This document shows, one piece after another, positions 7,469 through 16,286 of a stretch of 64,000 nt of DNA. The first letter of the stretch is position 1. Every line of letters begins with the position of its first letter. The stretch is from Nocardioides panacisoli. Lineage in GTDB: Bacteria; Actinomycetota; Actinomycetes; Propionibacteriales; Nocardioidaceae. The stretch is from NCBI RefSeq assembly GCF_019448235.1, contig NZ_CP080409.1, forward strand, positions 2,976,001-3,040,000. The letters run 5' to 3'. Below the pieces are notes generated by a model, which saw only the letters and a list, made by a program, of their open reading frames with translations, searched no databases and was not told the DNA's origin. Both the position numbers and the translations under genes were made by a program.

Positions 7469-8791
7469 GTGCGCAACCTGGACACGGGCCCGACGATCGT
7501 GATCGGAGCCGGCCTGGCCGGTCTGACCGCAGCGTGGCGGCTCGCCCGCGAGGGCATGGAGGTCATCGTCGTCGAAGCCGAGGAGCGAGTCGGCGGCCGG
7601 GCCTACACCGCTCGTGAGGGCTGGACCGACGGTCAGTACACCGACTACGGCGGCGAACTGGTCGATGCGGACTATCGAGCACTCATCGCAGTGTGCGAAC
7701 AGGTCGGAGTGGAACTCACCCAGCCCATCGCCTATGCCATGCCCGAGGACGACGACCTCTCCACGGTGGAGGGCTACCTCCGGGTCGGCACGTTCGTGAT
7801 CCAGGGTGAGGTGCTCGACCGAGCGTCCTGCCTGGCAGCGGGACGCCTGATCCGTTCGGCGGCCGAGGCTCACCCGCCCACGCAGGGAGAGATCGTCGAG
7901 CAGTGGATCCTCCGCGCCCGCCTCGCGCCCCGCGAGGCGGGCATCGTGCGGTCCGTTGCGCGGATGCTGTGCCAGCTCGACCCGTGGGACTGCGACGTCC
8001 ACTTCGTCTTCGGCAAGCCGAGCGCCGGTTTCCGACGGATCGTCGGTGGCACCCAGCGGCTCGCGGAGGCCCTTGCCGACGGTCTGGACGTCCGTCTCGG
8101 CGATCCGGTGGCCCGCGTCCATCGTTACGGCGGGGTGGCGGTCGAGACCGAGAGCGGAGCGTCGTACCGCGGGAGCCGGGTCGTGTGTGCCACCGGGCCC
8201 TACGCGATGGCCCAGATCGGCTTCGACCCGCCCATGGTCGAGGAGAAGATCTCGACCGTGCAGTCGCTGTTGCCGGCCATGGGTGGCAAGGTCATCGCCC
8301 AGTACGCCGAGGGTGACGCGATCCGTGAACGATTCCGTGAGGTCGTCTACACCGACGATGCCTTCAACGCGTGCTGGGTCACCATGCACGAGGCAACGAG
8401 CGGTCCGGCGATCGTGACGTCCTTCGTCACCGGTCAGGCACGCCATCTCCTCGGCGATGACGACGCCTCACTCGCCCGGCTCGACGAACTGGTCGGACAG
8501 GTGGTCGACGGCCCGGTCACGCGGCTGCGTGGCGAGGTGAAGAACTGGTGGGCCGACCCGATCGCCATGGGGGTCACGGTGACGCCGTACGACCCCGCAC
8601 GGCCCGCGATCGCGGGGACACTGTCCGCGATGGAGCGCCGGACGCACATGGCCGGTGACTACACCGAGGGCGGCATGGCGGGGACGCTCGAGGCTGCCGT
8701 CCGTTCGGGCCATCGGGTCGCGGACGAGATCCTGCGCACGCCACAGCGTTTCCACATCGACGACATCAACGAGAGGTTGGCCCGGGCATGA
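7469..8791 (+). CDS. Flavin monoamine oxidase family protein 1
   Basis: 440 residues from GTG 7469, with GGAGGA (7453-7458) ten bases upstream. FAD-binding motifs are clear: IVIGAGLAGLTAAWRLA with the acidic VVVEAEERVGGRAY near residues 10-50, and the C-terminal HMAGDYTEGGMAGTLEAA that contacts FAD. This is the amine-oxidase (PF01593) fold, giving aldehyde or imine plus H2O2 and amine. It overlaps the next, related gene by ATGA. The pair may act successively on one substrate or form a heteromer. Substrate is unknown; the polyamine-type importer nearby suggests a di- or polyamine-like compound. Confidence 0.9.
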   Translation: MRNLDTGPTIVIGAGLAGLTAAWRLAREGMEVIVVEAEERVGGRAYTAREGWTDGQYTDYGGELVDADYRALIAVCEQVGVELTQPIAYAMPEDDDLSTVEGYLRVGTFVIQGEVLDRASCLAAGRLIRSAAEAHPPTQGEIVEQWILRARLAPREAGIVRSVARMLCQLDPWDCDVHFVFGKPSAGFRRIVGGTQRLAEALADGLDVRLGDPVARVHRYGGVAVETESGASYRGSRVVCATGPYAMAQIGFDPPMVEEKISTVQSLLPAMGGKVIAQYAEGDAIRERFREVVYTDDAFNACWVTMHEATSGPAIVTSFVTGQARHLLGDDDASLARLDELVGQVVDGPVTRLRGEVKNWWADPIAMGVTVTPYDPARPAIAGTLSAMERRTHMAGDYTEGGMAGTLEAAVRSGHRVADEILRTPQRFHIDDINERLARA

Positions 8792-10059
8792 GCACGGTGG
8801 TCATCGGTGCCGGGCTGGCCGGCACGTTCGCAGCCAGGGCGCTGGCGCAGGCCGGCGAGGACGTGGTCGTCCTCGAGGCGACGTCGCATTTGGGTGGGCG
8901 CACCCGCACGAACCGGGAGGTGCTCGAGCACGGACAGGTCGCCGATCTCGGTGGCTCCTTCATCGACATCGGACAGGATCTGCTGCTCCAGTTCTGTGTG
9001 GACAACGACATCGAACTCAAGCCCGAGATCCGGATGTTCCCCAAGGGGCCGGGCGAGCGTTACAGCGGTGCCTCGATCCTCCTGGGGCACGTGGTGTCGG
9101 GGGAGCGGCGACTCGGGGAGGACGAGCGTGCTGCGATTGCGCAGGAAGTGCAGGATGCGCTGGACGCCGTGCCCCCGACCGACACCGAGACACTGAAGGC
9201 CTGGGTACGCCGAGCCAGTCTGTCGCCGCGCGCTGCGGCCGCCTACGTGATGCAGGGTGCGTTCAATCCCACCGCCCGCTCGGAGCTGGTGTCCTCCTGG
9301 CACGTGCACCCCGGTGACATCGGACGGATCTGCTGGATCCTGGCCGACGGCACCGACACCATGGCGCGCGTGGCCTCGTCGGGACTCGACGTTCGAATCG
9401 ACACCCCGGTGCGGCTGGTCGAACGGGCTGGTGGGACCTACCGGGTGCACACCGACGCCGACGTGCTCAACTGCGACAACGTCGTCGTGAGTGCGTCGGT
9501 CCAAGCGACTCGTCGGATCGGATTCGACCCCGTGCTGCCGTCCTGGAAGATCGAGGCACTGTTGGGTACCCCGCTCTCCCAAGGGGGCAAGGCAGTCGGG
9601 CAGTACCGCGGGGGCGCGGCCATTGCCGCAGCAGCCGGACCGAGCACCATGACCGATGGTCCGGTCAGCATGTTCTGGCTCAAGCAGGGCCCGGATGACA
9701 CGGTCATCGCGATGGGAACCATGGCCGACCTCGGTGACGGCATGCTCGACGACGAGGAGGCAACGCTCTCCTCGCTCGACCGCCACATCGAGGTCATGAC
9801 GGGCACTTCCCACGAGCGGATCGCCGGTGTCGTCCAGAACTGGACCACCGAAGAGTTCTTCGGCGGCGTCGTCAACCTCGGCACCGGCGGGTTCGCCCGC
9901 AGAGCCGCCCTCGGTGCTGCGGTGGGGGGGATCCATTTCGCGGGGGAGGCAACGGGCGAGTGGCCCAGTGCAATGGAGGGGGCCGCGCGTTCGGGACTGA
10001 GGGTCGCCGCGGAGATCCTACAGAAGCGACGGGCGCACACGGGCCTCGTCCCCGCGTGA
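8788..10059 (+). CDS. Flavin monoamine oxidase family protein 2
   Basis: 423 residues, with ATG overlapping the upstream stop (ATGA). The N-terminus STVVIGAGLAGTFAARALAQ with VVLEATSHLGGRTRT, and the C-terminal IHFAGEATGEWPSAMEGAA, are the two FAD-binding regions of PF01593 oxidases. It is clearly related to the preceding gene but divergent in the central substrate domain, so a second substrate, a second step, or a heteromeric partner are all possible. It is followed by a GTGA-coupled amine-dehydrogenase-like gene. Confidence 0.9.
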   Translation: MSTVVIGAGLAGTFAARALAQAGEDVVVLEATSHLGGRTRTNREVLEHGQVADLGGSFIDIGQDLLLQFCVDNDIELKPEIRMFPKGPGERYSGASILLGHVVSGERRLGEDERAAIAQEVQDALDAVPPTDTETLKAWVRRASLSPRAAAAYVMQGAFNPTARSELVSSWHVHPGDIGRICWILADGTDTMARVASSGLDVRIDTPVRLVERAGGTYRVHTDADVLNCDNVVVSASVQATRRIGFDPVLPSWKIEALLGTPLSQGGKAVGQYRGGAAIAAAAGPSTMTDGPVSMFWLKQGPDDTVIAMGTMADLGDGMLDDEEATLSSLDRHIEVMTGTSHERIAGVVQNWTTEEFFGGVVNLGTGGFARRAALGAAVGGIHFAGEATGEWPSAMEGAARSGLRVAAEILQKRRAHTGLVPA

Positions 10060-11033
10060 CCACCGTGCAGCCGGTCCCGGTCATCGTGCAGGGCATGGGC
10101 GGCCTGGGGCGGGTGGCCGTCGAGGTGTGCGATGGCACCCCGGGGGTCGAGCTCGTCGCCGTCGTCACCCGGAGGCCCGAGGCGGCGCGGGGGCTCCGTG
10201 ACGAGGTGGCAGCCCTTGCCGATCTCGGCGAGGCGGGGCGCGCGTTCCCGGGATCACTGGTCCTGAGCACCATCCACGCCATCGGGGAGGAGCTCGAGGT
10301 TTCTCTGGCAGATGGCGTCAGGGCCGGGCTGGACATGGTGACGAGTTCCGGGTTGTTCCACCCGCCCACCCAGCTGGCAGACGGCGGCACCGCGCTCGAT
10401 GCGCTCGCGCGGGAGTACGCCGTGCGAGTGATGGCGGCGGGTGTCCAACCCGGCTTCGTCCTCGACGTGCTGCCGGCATCGGTGCTCGACCTGGCGCCGG
10501 GGTGGACGACGGTCGACGTGGCCAAACCATCGGATGCGCGCGCCTGGCCGGTGTCGACCCGGCACATGCTCGGCATGGGCGAGTCGCGAGACGTCCTGGA
10601 GTCCTCAGTGCCCTATCCCTTGGCGCCGTCGGCGCAGCTTCTCGCGGAGGCCGTCGGACACCAGGTGACCCGACTCCACGAGTCACGCACGGCGAGGACT
10701 GCCGGCCACGACCTCGCGCTGGCCGATGAAACGATCCCGGCAGGGAAAGCGATCGGGTTCGTACAGGAGTGCGTGGCCGAACTCGAGGGCGGCCGGACGA
10801 TCCGGCTGCGGTGGGAGCCGACCCTGGACCCGACCGACGAGTCCGACCTGTCACTGCGTCTCGACGCGGTCGGGGCAGCCGACCTCAGCCTGCGCCTGGA
10901 CGGCTCATTCCGTCGCGACCCGTACCCAGCGACGGCGGCACGAATGCTGAACGCGGCCGTACGTGGCCGCAGCCTCCCGCCCGGGCTTCACCTCCCGCTG
11001 GCACCCGGGCTCGCCTGGCCGCCACAGCAGTGA
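10056..11033 (+). CDS. NAD(P)-dependent amine dehydrogenase-like protein (DapB/2,4-diaminopentanoate dehydrogenase fold)
   Basis: 325 residues from GTG 10056, chosen because it overlaps the upstream TGA (GTGA). It has an N-terminal Rossmann motif VIVQGMGGLGRVAVEVC and VAVVTRRPEAARG, then a second alpha/beta domain with GVQPGFVLDVLP and KPSDARAWPVST. The arrangement resembles the dihydrodipicolinate-reductase-like amine dehydrogenases such as 2,4-diaminopentanoate dehydrogenase. This suggests imine reduction or oxidative deamination of an amino compound, consistent with the coupled amine oxidases. The exact activity is uncertain. The gene ends 45 bases from the convergent PPOX gene. Confidence 0.75.
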   Translation: MTTVQPVPVIVQGMGGLGRVAVEVCDGTPGVELVAVVTRRPEAARGLRDEVAALADLGEAGRAFPGSLVLSTIHAIGEELEVSLADGVRAGLDMVTSSGLFHPPTQLADGGTALDALAREYAVRVMAAGVQPGFVLDVLPASVLDLAPGWTTVDVAKPSDARAWPVSTRHMLGMGESRDVLESSVPYPLAPSAQLLAEAVGHQVTRLHESRTARTAGHDLALADETIPAGKAIGFVQECVAELEGGRTIRLRWEPTLDPTDESDLSLRLDAVGAADLSLRLDGSFRRDPYPATAARMLNAAVRGRSLPPGLHLPLAPGLAWPPQQ

Positions 11034-11078
11034 GCATTCGATACCCCACCCTGCGGATCAGGATGCTGCGGGGTGAAC

Positions 11079-11531
11079 TCAGGGCCGCCGCCACCCACCC
11101 ATGGTCCCGCCGTGCACCGGTCCCAGGCCGGTGACGCGGTCGACCGTCATGACGACCGTGTTGAATTCCCCGAGCTTCCACGGGTAGCCGTTCGGGTTCC
11201 CGTGGGCTCGAGCCAGCCGATCAGGCATGTCCGGCTCACCGGCTCTGAGGTCGACCGAGCCGGTGAGCAGTGCGTAGGCTGGGACGCCGGGCCCATGGAG
11301 GTGGCGGTCGTCGACCGACACCACGGCGAGCCGAGGGTTGTGTCTGAGGTTGCGCATCTTTGTCGACGTGGCCATGAAGAACATCGCAAGCTCGTCGCCA
11401 CGACGCTCGGCCCACACGATGCTTGCCTGGGGCGATCCCATGCGGTTGACGGTAGAGGCGACGACCGGGATCGGCCGGTCCAGAAGCCCGCAGAGCAACG
11501 GTGAGTGCGTGAGCCGATCCGGTTCTCTCAT
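11079..11531 (-). CDS. Pyridoxamine 5'-phosphate oxidase-like (PPOX class) flavin/F420 protein
   Basis: 150 residues. The split-barrel features are visible: PIPVVASTVNRMGSPQASIV, ELAMFFMATSTKMRNLRHNP, RLAVVSVDDRH, and ALLTGSVDL. Members bind FMN, F420 or haem and act as reductases or storage/detoxification proteins. It is the last gene of a minus-strand operon: its start overlaps the thioesterase stop by four bases. The role in the pathway is unclear; reduction of an unsaturated intermediate is one possibility. Confidence 0.8.
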   Translation of the reverse strand: MREPDRLTHSPLLCGLLDRPIPVVASTVNRMGSPQASIVWAERRGDELAMFFMATSTKMRNLRHNPRLAVVSVDDRHLHGPGVPAYALLTGSVDLRAGEPDMPDRLARAHGNPNGYPWKLGEFNTVVMTVDRVTGLGPVHGGTMGGWRRP

Positions 11532-12001
11532 CCTTGGTGATCTCCTGCTTGCTCGAGCTCGGGTCGTTCAACTGTGTGCAGCAGGGCTGAGCGTTCGGCC
11601 TCGTCCAAGGGACGCGGTCCGCGGGTGTTCTTGTCCCAAGCGACGTAGCGTGTCTGGGCGGCGGCGCACCGCGTGCCAGCGGTGTCACTGAGCGCGAGGT
11701 CCAGGACGAACGAGGTCACGCCGACTCGCACGACACCGACGTGCACCGTGATCGGCTGGTGTTGGCGCTGCACCTCGCTCAGGTACTCGATGCTTGTCCT
11801 GGCCGTCACGTAGGCCGGGGAGGTCTCCCCCCAGCGCTCGCTGACGAACCGACCGACCGCCTCCTCGTACGCCGCTGGGTAGGCAGCCGCGGTCATGTGG
11901 CCGAGTTCGTCGAAGTCGCGCCACCACACCTGGATCTCGGTCGACCACCACCCATCGGTGGTGGTCGACCGATCGGCACGCCGCCCCGCCGGGCCGTTCA
12001 T
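11528..12001 (-). CDS. Acyl-CoA thioesterase, 4HBT hot-dog fold
   Basis: 157 residues from ATG 12001, chosen because it overlaps the upstream stop (ATGA) and gives a normal-length 4HBT protein. The segment VWWRDFDELGHMTAAAYPAAYEEA is the classical 4-hydroxybenzoyl-CoA thioesterase motif (D-x-x-H-x-N/A-x-x-x-Y), with Asp likely catalytic. It continues IEYLSEVQRQHQPITVHV. The reaction would be hydrolysis of a CoA thioester, releasing acid and CoA. Coupling on both sides links it to the saccharopine-like and PPOX proteins. Confidence 0.88.
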   Translation of the reverse strand: MNGPAGRRADRSTTTDGWWSTEIQVWWRDFDELGHMTAAAYPAAYEEAVGRFVSERWGETSPAYVTARTSIEYLSEVQRQHQPITVHVGVVRVGVTSFVLDLALSDTAGTRCAAAQTRYVAWDKNTRGPRPLDEAERSALLHTVERPELEQAGDHQG

Positions 12002-13170
12002 CCGTGTTCCTCGATCACGGCCAGCAGGTCGTCGGCGTCGGTGAGGCTGTCGTCGGTCAGCGGCGCCAACAAGTCGAAGAACTCTCGGGGGTCGATGGCT
12101 GTTTCGGGGGCGTGCACACCGGCCTCGTGCAATGCGCCACGCCGGAGCAGTTCGACCCCGATCGCCAGCGGGATGCCCGTGTTGCCACCCATCTTCGCCG
12201 GATGGAACGCACGCGGGTGGACAGCCACCCGATACGGGTTGCCGCCCTTCTCGCCGATGGCGAGTGCCCATTCGATCGGCAACGGGCTCCGCTCGCCGGC
12301 GTCGTCGGGCTGCGGCGGGTCGGCGAGCATCGTGGCGCCGGTCTGCAGGTCGATCTCACCGGCGGCGAAACGAGTGGCGACCTCGCGCAGGTACTCAAAG
12401 AGCCAGGCAGGGCCGGACTGGAGGTTGAGCGAGGAACGGAGTTCGGGGTGGCGCCGCGGCAGCGTGATCGGCTCGGGGTGGCCCATGGTGTAGGCGGTGA
12501 CCTTGCCGAGTCCGGGGAAGTCCAGGTCGACCTGTTCGACCGGGTCGACGGTGCCGACGGCCCCGTCGACCCACGCCTGGATGGGTTGCGCGCACTGGTG
12601 CAGCCAGTGCTCGACCGCGGCCGAGGCGGCAGGTGCCGGGAACCCGGGTTCGTCGACAATGGTCGCTCCGCTGAGTTTCCAGCCGGTGTGAAGCTCGTGG
12701 ACGACGTCGAGCCGGGCTGCGGCGTGCGCTGCACACAGATTGGTCACACCGGGGCTCCCGCCGAGGCCGACGACGACGTGCAGCCCGCGTCGACGGGCCT
12801 CCTGGTCGAACTTGAACGCCTCGATCGTTGGCTGCCAGTCGTCGTTGATGTCCAGGTAGTGGCAGTCAGATTCCAGCGCAGCACTGAGGATCGGTCCGAC
12901 GAACGTCGCGAACGGACCCATCGTGTTCACGACCACGTCGTGGCCGGCGAACGCGTCGCGAAGCTGGGCCTCATCGGTCGCGTCGAGGCGGAGAGCTCGG
13001 CAGGCACCGCCGACGGCTGTCGCGACACGTTCGGCACGCTCGAGGTCGATGTCCGCAACGGTCAACAGGGACGCGCTGCCGAGCTTGGCGATGGTGCGGA
13101 CCGCCCATCGCCCCATGGAGCCGGCCCCGCCGACGGCGATGACCCGCAGCGGACGATGTGAATCGGACAT
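11998..13170 (-). CDS. Saccharopine dehydrogenase-like NAD(P)-dependent oxidoreductase (copy 2)
   Basis: 390 residues from ATG 13170, preceded by AGGAG at good spacing; an upstream in-frame start would add 13 residues without such a site. It begins with Rossmann motif RVIAVGGAGSMGRWAVRT, then NTMGPFATFVGPILSAAL, DINDDWQPTIEAFKF, and GLGGSPGVTNLCAAH. It is a paralogue of the protein at 3572-4723, sharing GHPEPITLPR. Two copies in one cluster, each in an operon with a small partner enzyme, suggest two related steps or two substrates of the same chemistry. Confidence 0.85.
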   Translation of the reverse strand: MSDSHRPLRVIAVGGAGSMGRWAVRTIAKLGSASLLTVADIDLERAERVATAVGGACRALRLDATDEAQLRDAFAGHDVVVNTMGPFATFVGPILSAALESDCHYLDINDDWQPTIEAFKFDQEARRRGLHVVVGLGGSPGVTNLCAAHAAARLDVVHELHTGWKLSGATIVDEPGFPAPAASAAVEHWLHQCAQPIQAWVDGAVGTVDPVEQVDLDFPGLGKVTAYTMGHPEPITLPRRHPELRSSLNLQSGPAWLFEYLREVATRFAAGEIDLQTGATMLADPPQPDDAGERSPLPIEWALAIGEKGGNPYRVAVHPRAFHPAKMGGNTGIPLAIGVELLRRGALHEAGVHAPETAIDPREFFDLLAPLTDDSLTDADDLLAVIEEHG

Positions 13171-13280
13171 GTTGCCTCCTGAGCGATCGGGGCCAGCTCG
13201 GTGGGACACGCGGTCTGACCTGGTGATGATCGGAGGCTAGGAGTTCGCGAGGAGCAGGAGCCGGAGTCCGGCACAAGCAT

Positions 13281-13478
13281 GCCCATTGGGGGGAGGCAGC
13301 AAGCCCTCCACGAGTGGACCCCGCGAGAAAGCGACAGGACGCCATGTGGCACGCCGGTGGCGGCGACGGGGAGTCAGCACTCAGAGCAGCATCCCCCAGT
13401 CGGGTCCTATGTCGGATCGCAGGCGGCTGACCGATCGCGTGATCCACCTAACATCCAGCCAATGCCCACACCGGGGGA
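13281..13478 (+). promoter_or_regulatory. 318-base divergent promoter region with three copies of the G/C motif
   Basis: The interval 13171-13488 holds no gene. It contains GCCCATTGGGGGGA (13281-13294), the exact ATCCCCCAGTCGGGT (13391-13405), and GCCCACACCGGGGGA (13464-13478, one base longer spacer). The last lies 10 bases from the ATG of the transporter lipoprotein, a position compatible with repression. The region serves both the saccharopine-like operon and the ABC transporter operon. Confidence 0.5.
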
Positions 13479-13488
13479 TTGGAGAGCA

Positions 13489-14550
13489 ATGAAGACAACC
13501 ACGCACCGCGGACGCACCGCCTGCGGGATCTCACTACTGATCGCGCTCAGCCTCGTGGTCACTGCCTGCGGCAGTGATTCCGACAGCGCTGCAGGCGAGG
13601 ACGAGTTGACCTTCGTCAACTACGGAGGCGACGGCATGGACGCCGCCAAGGCCGGCTGGCTGGAGCCCTACACCGACGAGACGGGCGTCACCTTCGAGAC
13701 CGATGCGCCGAGCGACCAGGCGAAGATCAAGGCCATGGTCACGTCGGGCAAGGTGACGTGGGATGTCGTCGACATCGACGCGGCGTCGGCGGGTCCCGAG
13801 TGCGGGACACTCTACGAAGAGCGACCCTCCAGCCTCGACACCAGCGAGTTGATGACCGACATGATCAGCGACGACTGCATGATCCCGATCATCGGTCAGA
13901 CGGTCGCGCTCGTCTACAACACCGAGCTCTACGGCGACAACCCACCGACCTCGATCACGGACTTCTTCAACAGGGACTTCGAGGGCCAGCGGATCATCTT
14001 CGACTACTGGACGGGTAGTGCCGAGCCGCTGGCGTTGGCGGCCGGGGTCCCCGCCGACGAGGTGTACCCGATCGACTGGAACAGGCTGGACTCCGCCGTC
14101 AGCTCCCTCGGCTCGAACCTCACCTTCCAGTCGACGCTCGACCAGGCGGTGCAGTCGATGGAGTCGGGCAACTTCGGTATGTGTCTGTGCTACACCGGCC
14201 GCACCGCGCTCGCTGCGCAGAACGGCGCCAACGTCGACGTGGTCTGGGACAAGGTCTGGTACGGCTGGGACGGGTTGTACGTCGTCAAGGACTCACCCAA
14301 CGCGGACCTCGGGTGGGACTTCGTCCAGACCCTCGCGACCTCCGAGGGCCAGAGCGGCTACTACGAGCAGCTTCCCTACGACGCGACGACCACCGGTGAG
14401 CCCAGCGGCGAGGTCCCCGAGGAGTTCAAGCCCTTCAAGTTGAGCTTCAACGAGGACCAGGTGCAGGAGACGGTGCTGTTCGATCCGGAATTCTGGTCAG
14501 AGATGGGCGCCACGGCGGCCGACGAGTGGACAGCTCTGACCTCGGGCTGA
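13489..14550 (+). CDS. ABC transporter substrate-binding lipoprotein, polyamine (PotD) type
   Basis: 353 residues from ATG 13489, with GGAGAG just upstream. A signal sequence ends in a lipobox (VTAC, Cys about residue 25), and a low-complexity SDSDSAAGED linker follows, so the mature protein is lipid-anchored outside. LTFVNYGGDGMDAAKAGW is the start of the periplasmic-binding fold of extracellular protein family 1/8 that bind spermidine, putrescine or similar cations. The four-gene operon (lipoprotein, two permeases, ATPase) is complete. The substrate is inferred to be an amine that feeds the oxidases in this block. Confidence 0.9.
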   Translation: MKTTTHRGRTACGISLLIALSLVVTACGSDSDSAAGEDELTFVNYGGDGMDAAKAGWLEPYTDETGVTFETDAPSDQAKIKAMVTSGKVTWDVVDIDAASAGPECGTLYEERPSSLDTSELMTDMISDDCMIPIIGQTVALVYNTELYGDNPPTSITDFFNRDFEGQRIIFDYWTGSAEPLALAAGVPADEVYPIDWNRLDSAVSSLGSNLTFQSTLDQAVQSMESGNFGMCLCYTGRTALAAQNGANVDVVWDKVWYGWDGLYVVKDSPNADLGWDFVQTLATSEGQSGYYEQLPYDATTTGEPSGEVPEEFKPFKLSFNEDQVQETVLFDPEFWSEMGATAADEWTALTSG

Positions 14551-14562
14551 CGGAGAGCGAGC

Positions 14563-15477
14563 ATGACGACAACACACGCTGCCGGCCGGGCATCGAGGGC
14601 TGGCGCCCCCGATGCCCGGCCGGCACGTCGGTGGCCGAAGCCGAGTTCGACGTGGCTCCTGGCGCTGCCACTGACGGTGGTGGGAGTGTTCTTCGCCTAC
14701 CCGCTGGCGCAGATGTTCCAGGCGAGCTTCACTGACTTCGTCGTCGATCCGCACGGCACGTGGGACAACTACACGTGGTTCCTCACCAACTCGGTACAGC
14801 GCACGATCGTGGTCCGCACCGTCACGGTGACGCTCGTCGTGACCGCACTGTGCCTGGTTCTGGCCTACCCCTACGCGTACATGATGACCGTCGTCTCTCC
14901 CCGCATGCGTCTGATCATGGTGGCCGCGATCATGCTGCCGTTCTGGACCAGTCTGCTGGTGCGGCTGTATGCGTGGGTCATCATCCTGCAGGGCAACGGG
15001 CCCCTGAACACCACACTTGACCGGTTCGGCTTCGGCAGTGTGAACCTGTTGGGCACTGTCGAGGGAGTGGCGTTGGGGTCGGTCCACGTGCTCCTGCCGT
15101 TCATGGTGCTGCCGCTCTACGCCAGCCTGACCAACATCGATCGGCGGCTCATGGACGCGGCCATCAGCCTGGGCGCACGGCCCTCGGTTGCCTTCGCGCG
15201 CGTGTACCTGCCGCTCTCGGTGCCCGGGGTGCTCGCTGGGTCGACGATCGTCTTCATCTTCATGATGGGCTTCTACTTCACCCCGGCGTTCCTGGGGAGC
15301 TCGCGCAACAGCCTGATCTCGGAGCAGATCGTGGATCAGGTCAGCCAACTGCTCGCATTCGGGCGAGGCGGCGCGATGGCGCTGCTCCTGCTGCTCCTCA
15401 CCCTCGCGCTTCTCGGCCTCGCCGCGTGGCTGAGCAGACCCGTGCTCCGCGCACTCGGGGAAGGAGAACGGTCATGA
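14563..15477 (+). CDS. ABC transporter permease, PotB type
   Basis: 304 residues. A cytoplasmic Pro/Arg-rich N-terminus is followed by a first membrane helix near 30-50 (WLLALPLTVVGVFFAYPLAQ) and about six helices in all. The EAA-type coupling loop is seen as LMDAAISLGARPSVAFARVY, followed by PLSVPGVLAGS. It starts 12 bases after the lipoprotein gene and overlaps the next permease by ATGA. It forms the transmembrane heterodimer with the next protein. Confidence 0.9.
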   Translation: MTTTHAAGRASRAGAPDARPARRWPKPSSTWLLALPLTVVGVFFAYPLAQMFQASFTDFVVDPHGTWDNYTWFLTNSVQRTIVVRTVTVTLVVTALCLVLAYPYAYMMTVVSPRMRLIMVAAIMLPFWTSLLVRLYAWVIILQGNGPLNTTLDRFGFGSVNLLGTVEGVALGSVHVLLPFMVLPLYASLTNIDRRLMDAAISLGARPSVAFARVYLPLSVPGVLAGSTIVFIFMMGFYFTPAFLGSSRNSLISEQIVDQVSQLLAFGRGGAMALLLLLLTLALLGLAAWLSRPVLRALGEGERS

Positions 15478-16286
15478 GAGGCACCGTGCGGACGCGTCGG
15501 TCGCGTTCGATCCTCGCCGTGTACTGCATCCTCGTCGGACTTTTCGCACTACTTCCGACGCTGATCGTGGTGCCCATGAGCTTCTCCTCCGTCCGCTCGC
15601 TCCAGTTCCCCCCGCCGGGTTGGTCGACGCGCTGGTACGAGGAGTTCTTCACGAACCCGGAGTGGCGCGAAGCCGCGCTGACCTCAGTGAGGGTCGGTGG
15701 TGTGGCCGCCCTGCTCGCCACGATCCTCGGGACGATGGCAGCCATCGCGCTGGTGAACAGTCGCCGACGCTGGACGGTTGCCGCACGTACCTTCCTGGTG
15801 GCGCCGATGATCGTGCCACTCGTCGTCACCGGCGTCGGCGTGTACTACGTCTTCCTGCGCTGGCAGTTGACGGAGACGTTTGTAGGTTTCGTCGTCGCGC
15901 ACACCGTGCTGGCGATACCGATCGTGGTGATCACCGTTGGCGCGTCGCTGCAGTCGTTCGACATGCAACTCGTCCAGGCGTCGAAGAGTCTTGGCGCCGG
16001 TCCGTTGGCGACGTTTCGGACGGTGACGCTCCCACTGATCCTGCCGGGCGTGCTCGCCGGCGCGCTGTTCGCTTTCCTCATCTCCTTCGACGAGGCAGTT
16101 GTCTCGCTGTTCCTGTCCGGACCCACGATGCAAACCCTGCCCATCAAGATCTTCCAGAGCGTCACGACGTCGTTGGATCCGACGGTCGCGGCCGCCTCCA
16201 CGGTCCTACTCGGACTGACGACCCTGGCGCTGCTGGTGCTGGGGATGCTCACCTACCTCAGAGACAAGGCGGAAGCACATGACTGA
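15474..16286 (+). CDS. ABC transporter permease, PotC type
   Basis: 270 residues from ATG 15474, which overlaps the upstream stop. It has about six membrane helices, with the first near residues 10-32 (ILAVYCILVGLFALLPTLIV). The EAA loop is LVQASKSLGAGPLATFRTVT and is followed by LPLILPGVLAGALFAFLISF. FDEAVVSLFLSG is characteristic of PotC-type permeases. Its end overlaps the ATPase gene by eight bases. Confidence 0.9.
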   Translation: MRGTVRTRRSRSILAVYCILVGLFALLPTLIVVPMSFSSVRSLQFPPPGWSTRWYEEFFTNPEWREAALTSVRVGGVAALLATILGTMAAIALVNSRRRWTVAARTFLVAPMIVPLVVTGVGVYYVFLRWQLTETFVGFVVAHTVLAIPIVVITVGASLQSFDMQLVQASKSLGAGPLATFRTVTLPLILPGVLAGALFAFLISFDEAVVSLFLSGPTMQTLPIKIFQSVTTSLDPTVAAASTVLLGLTTLALLVLGMLTYLRDKAEAHD

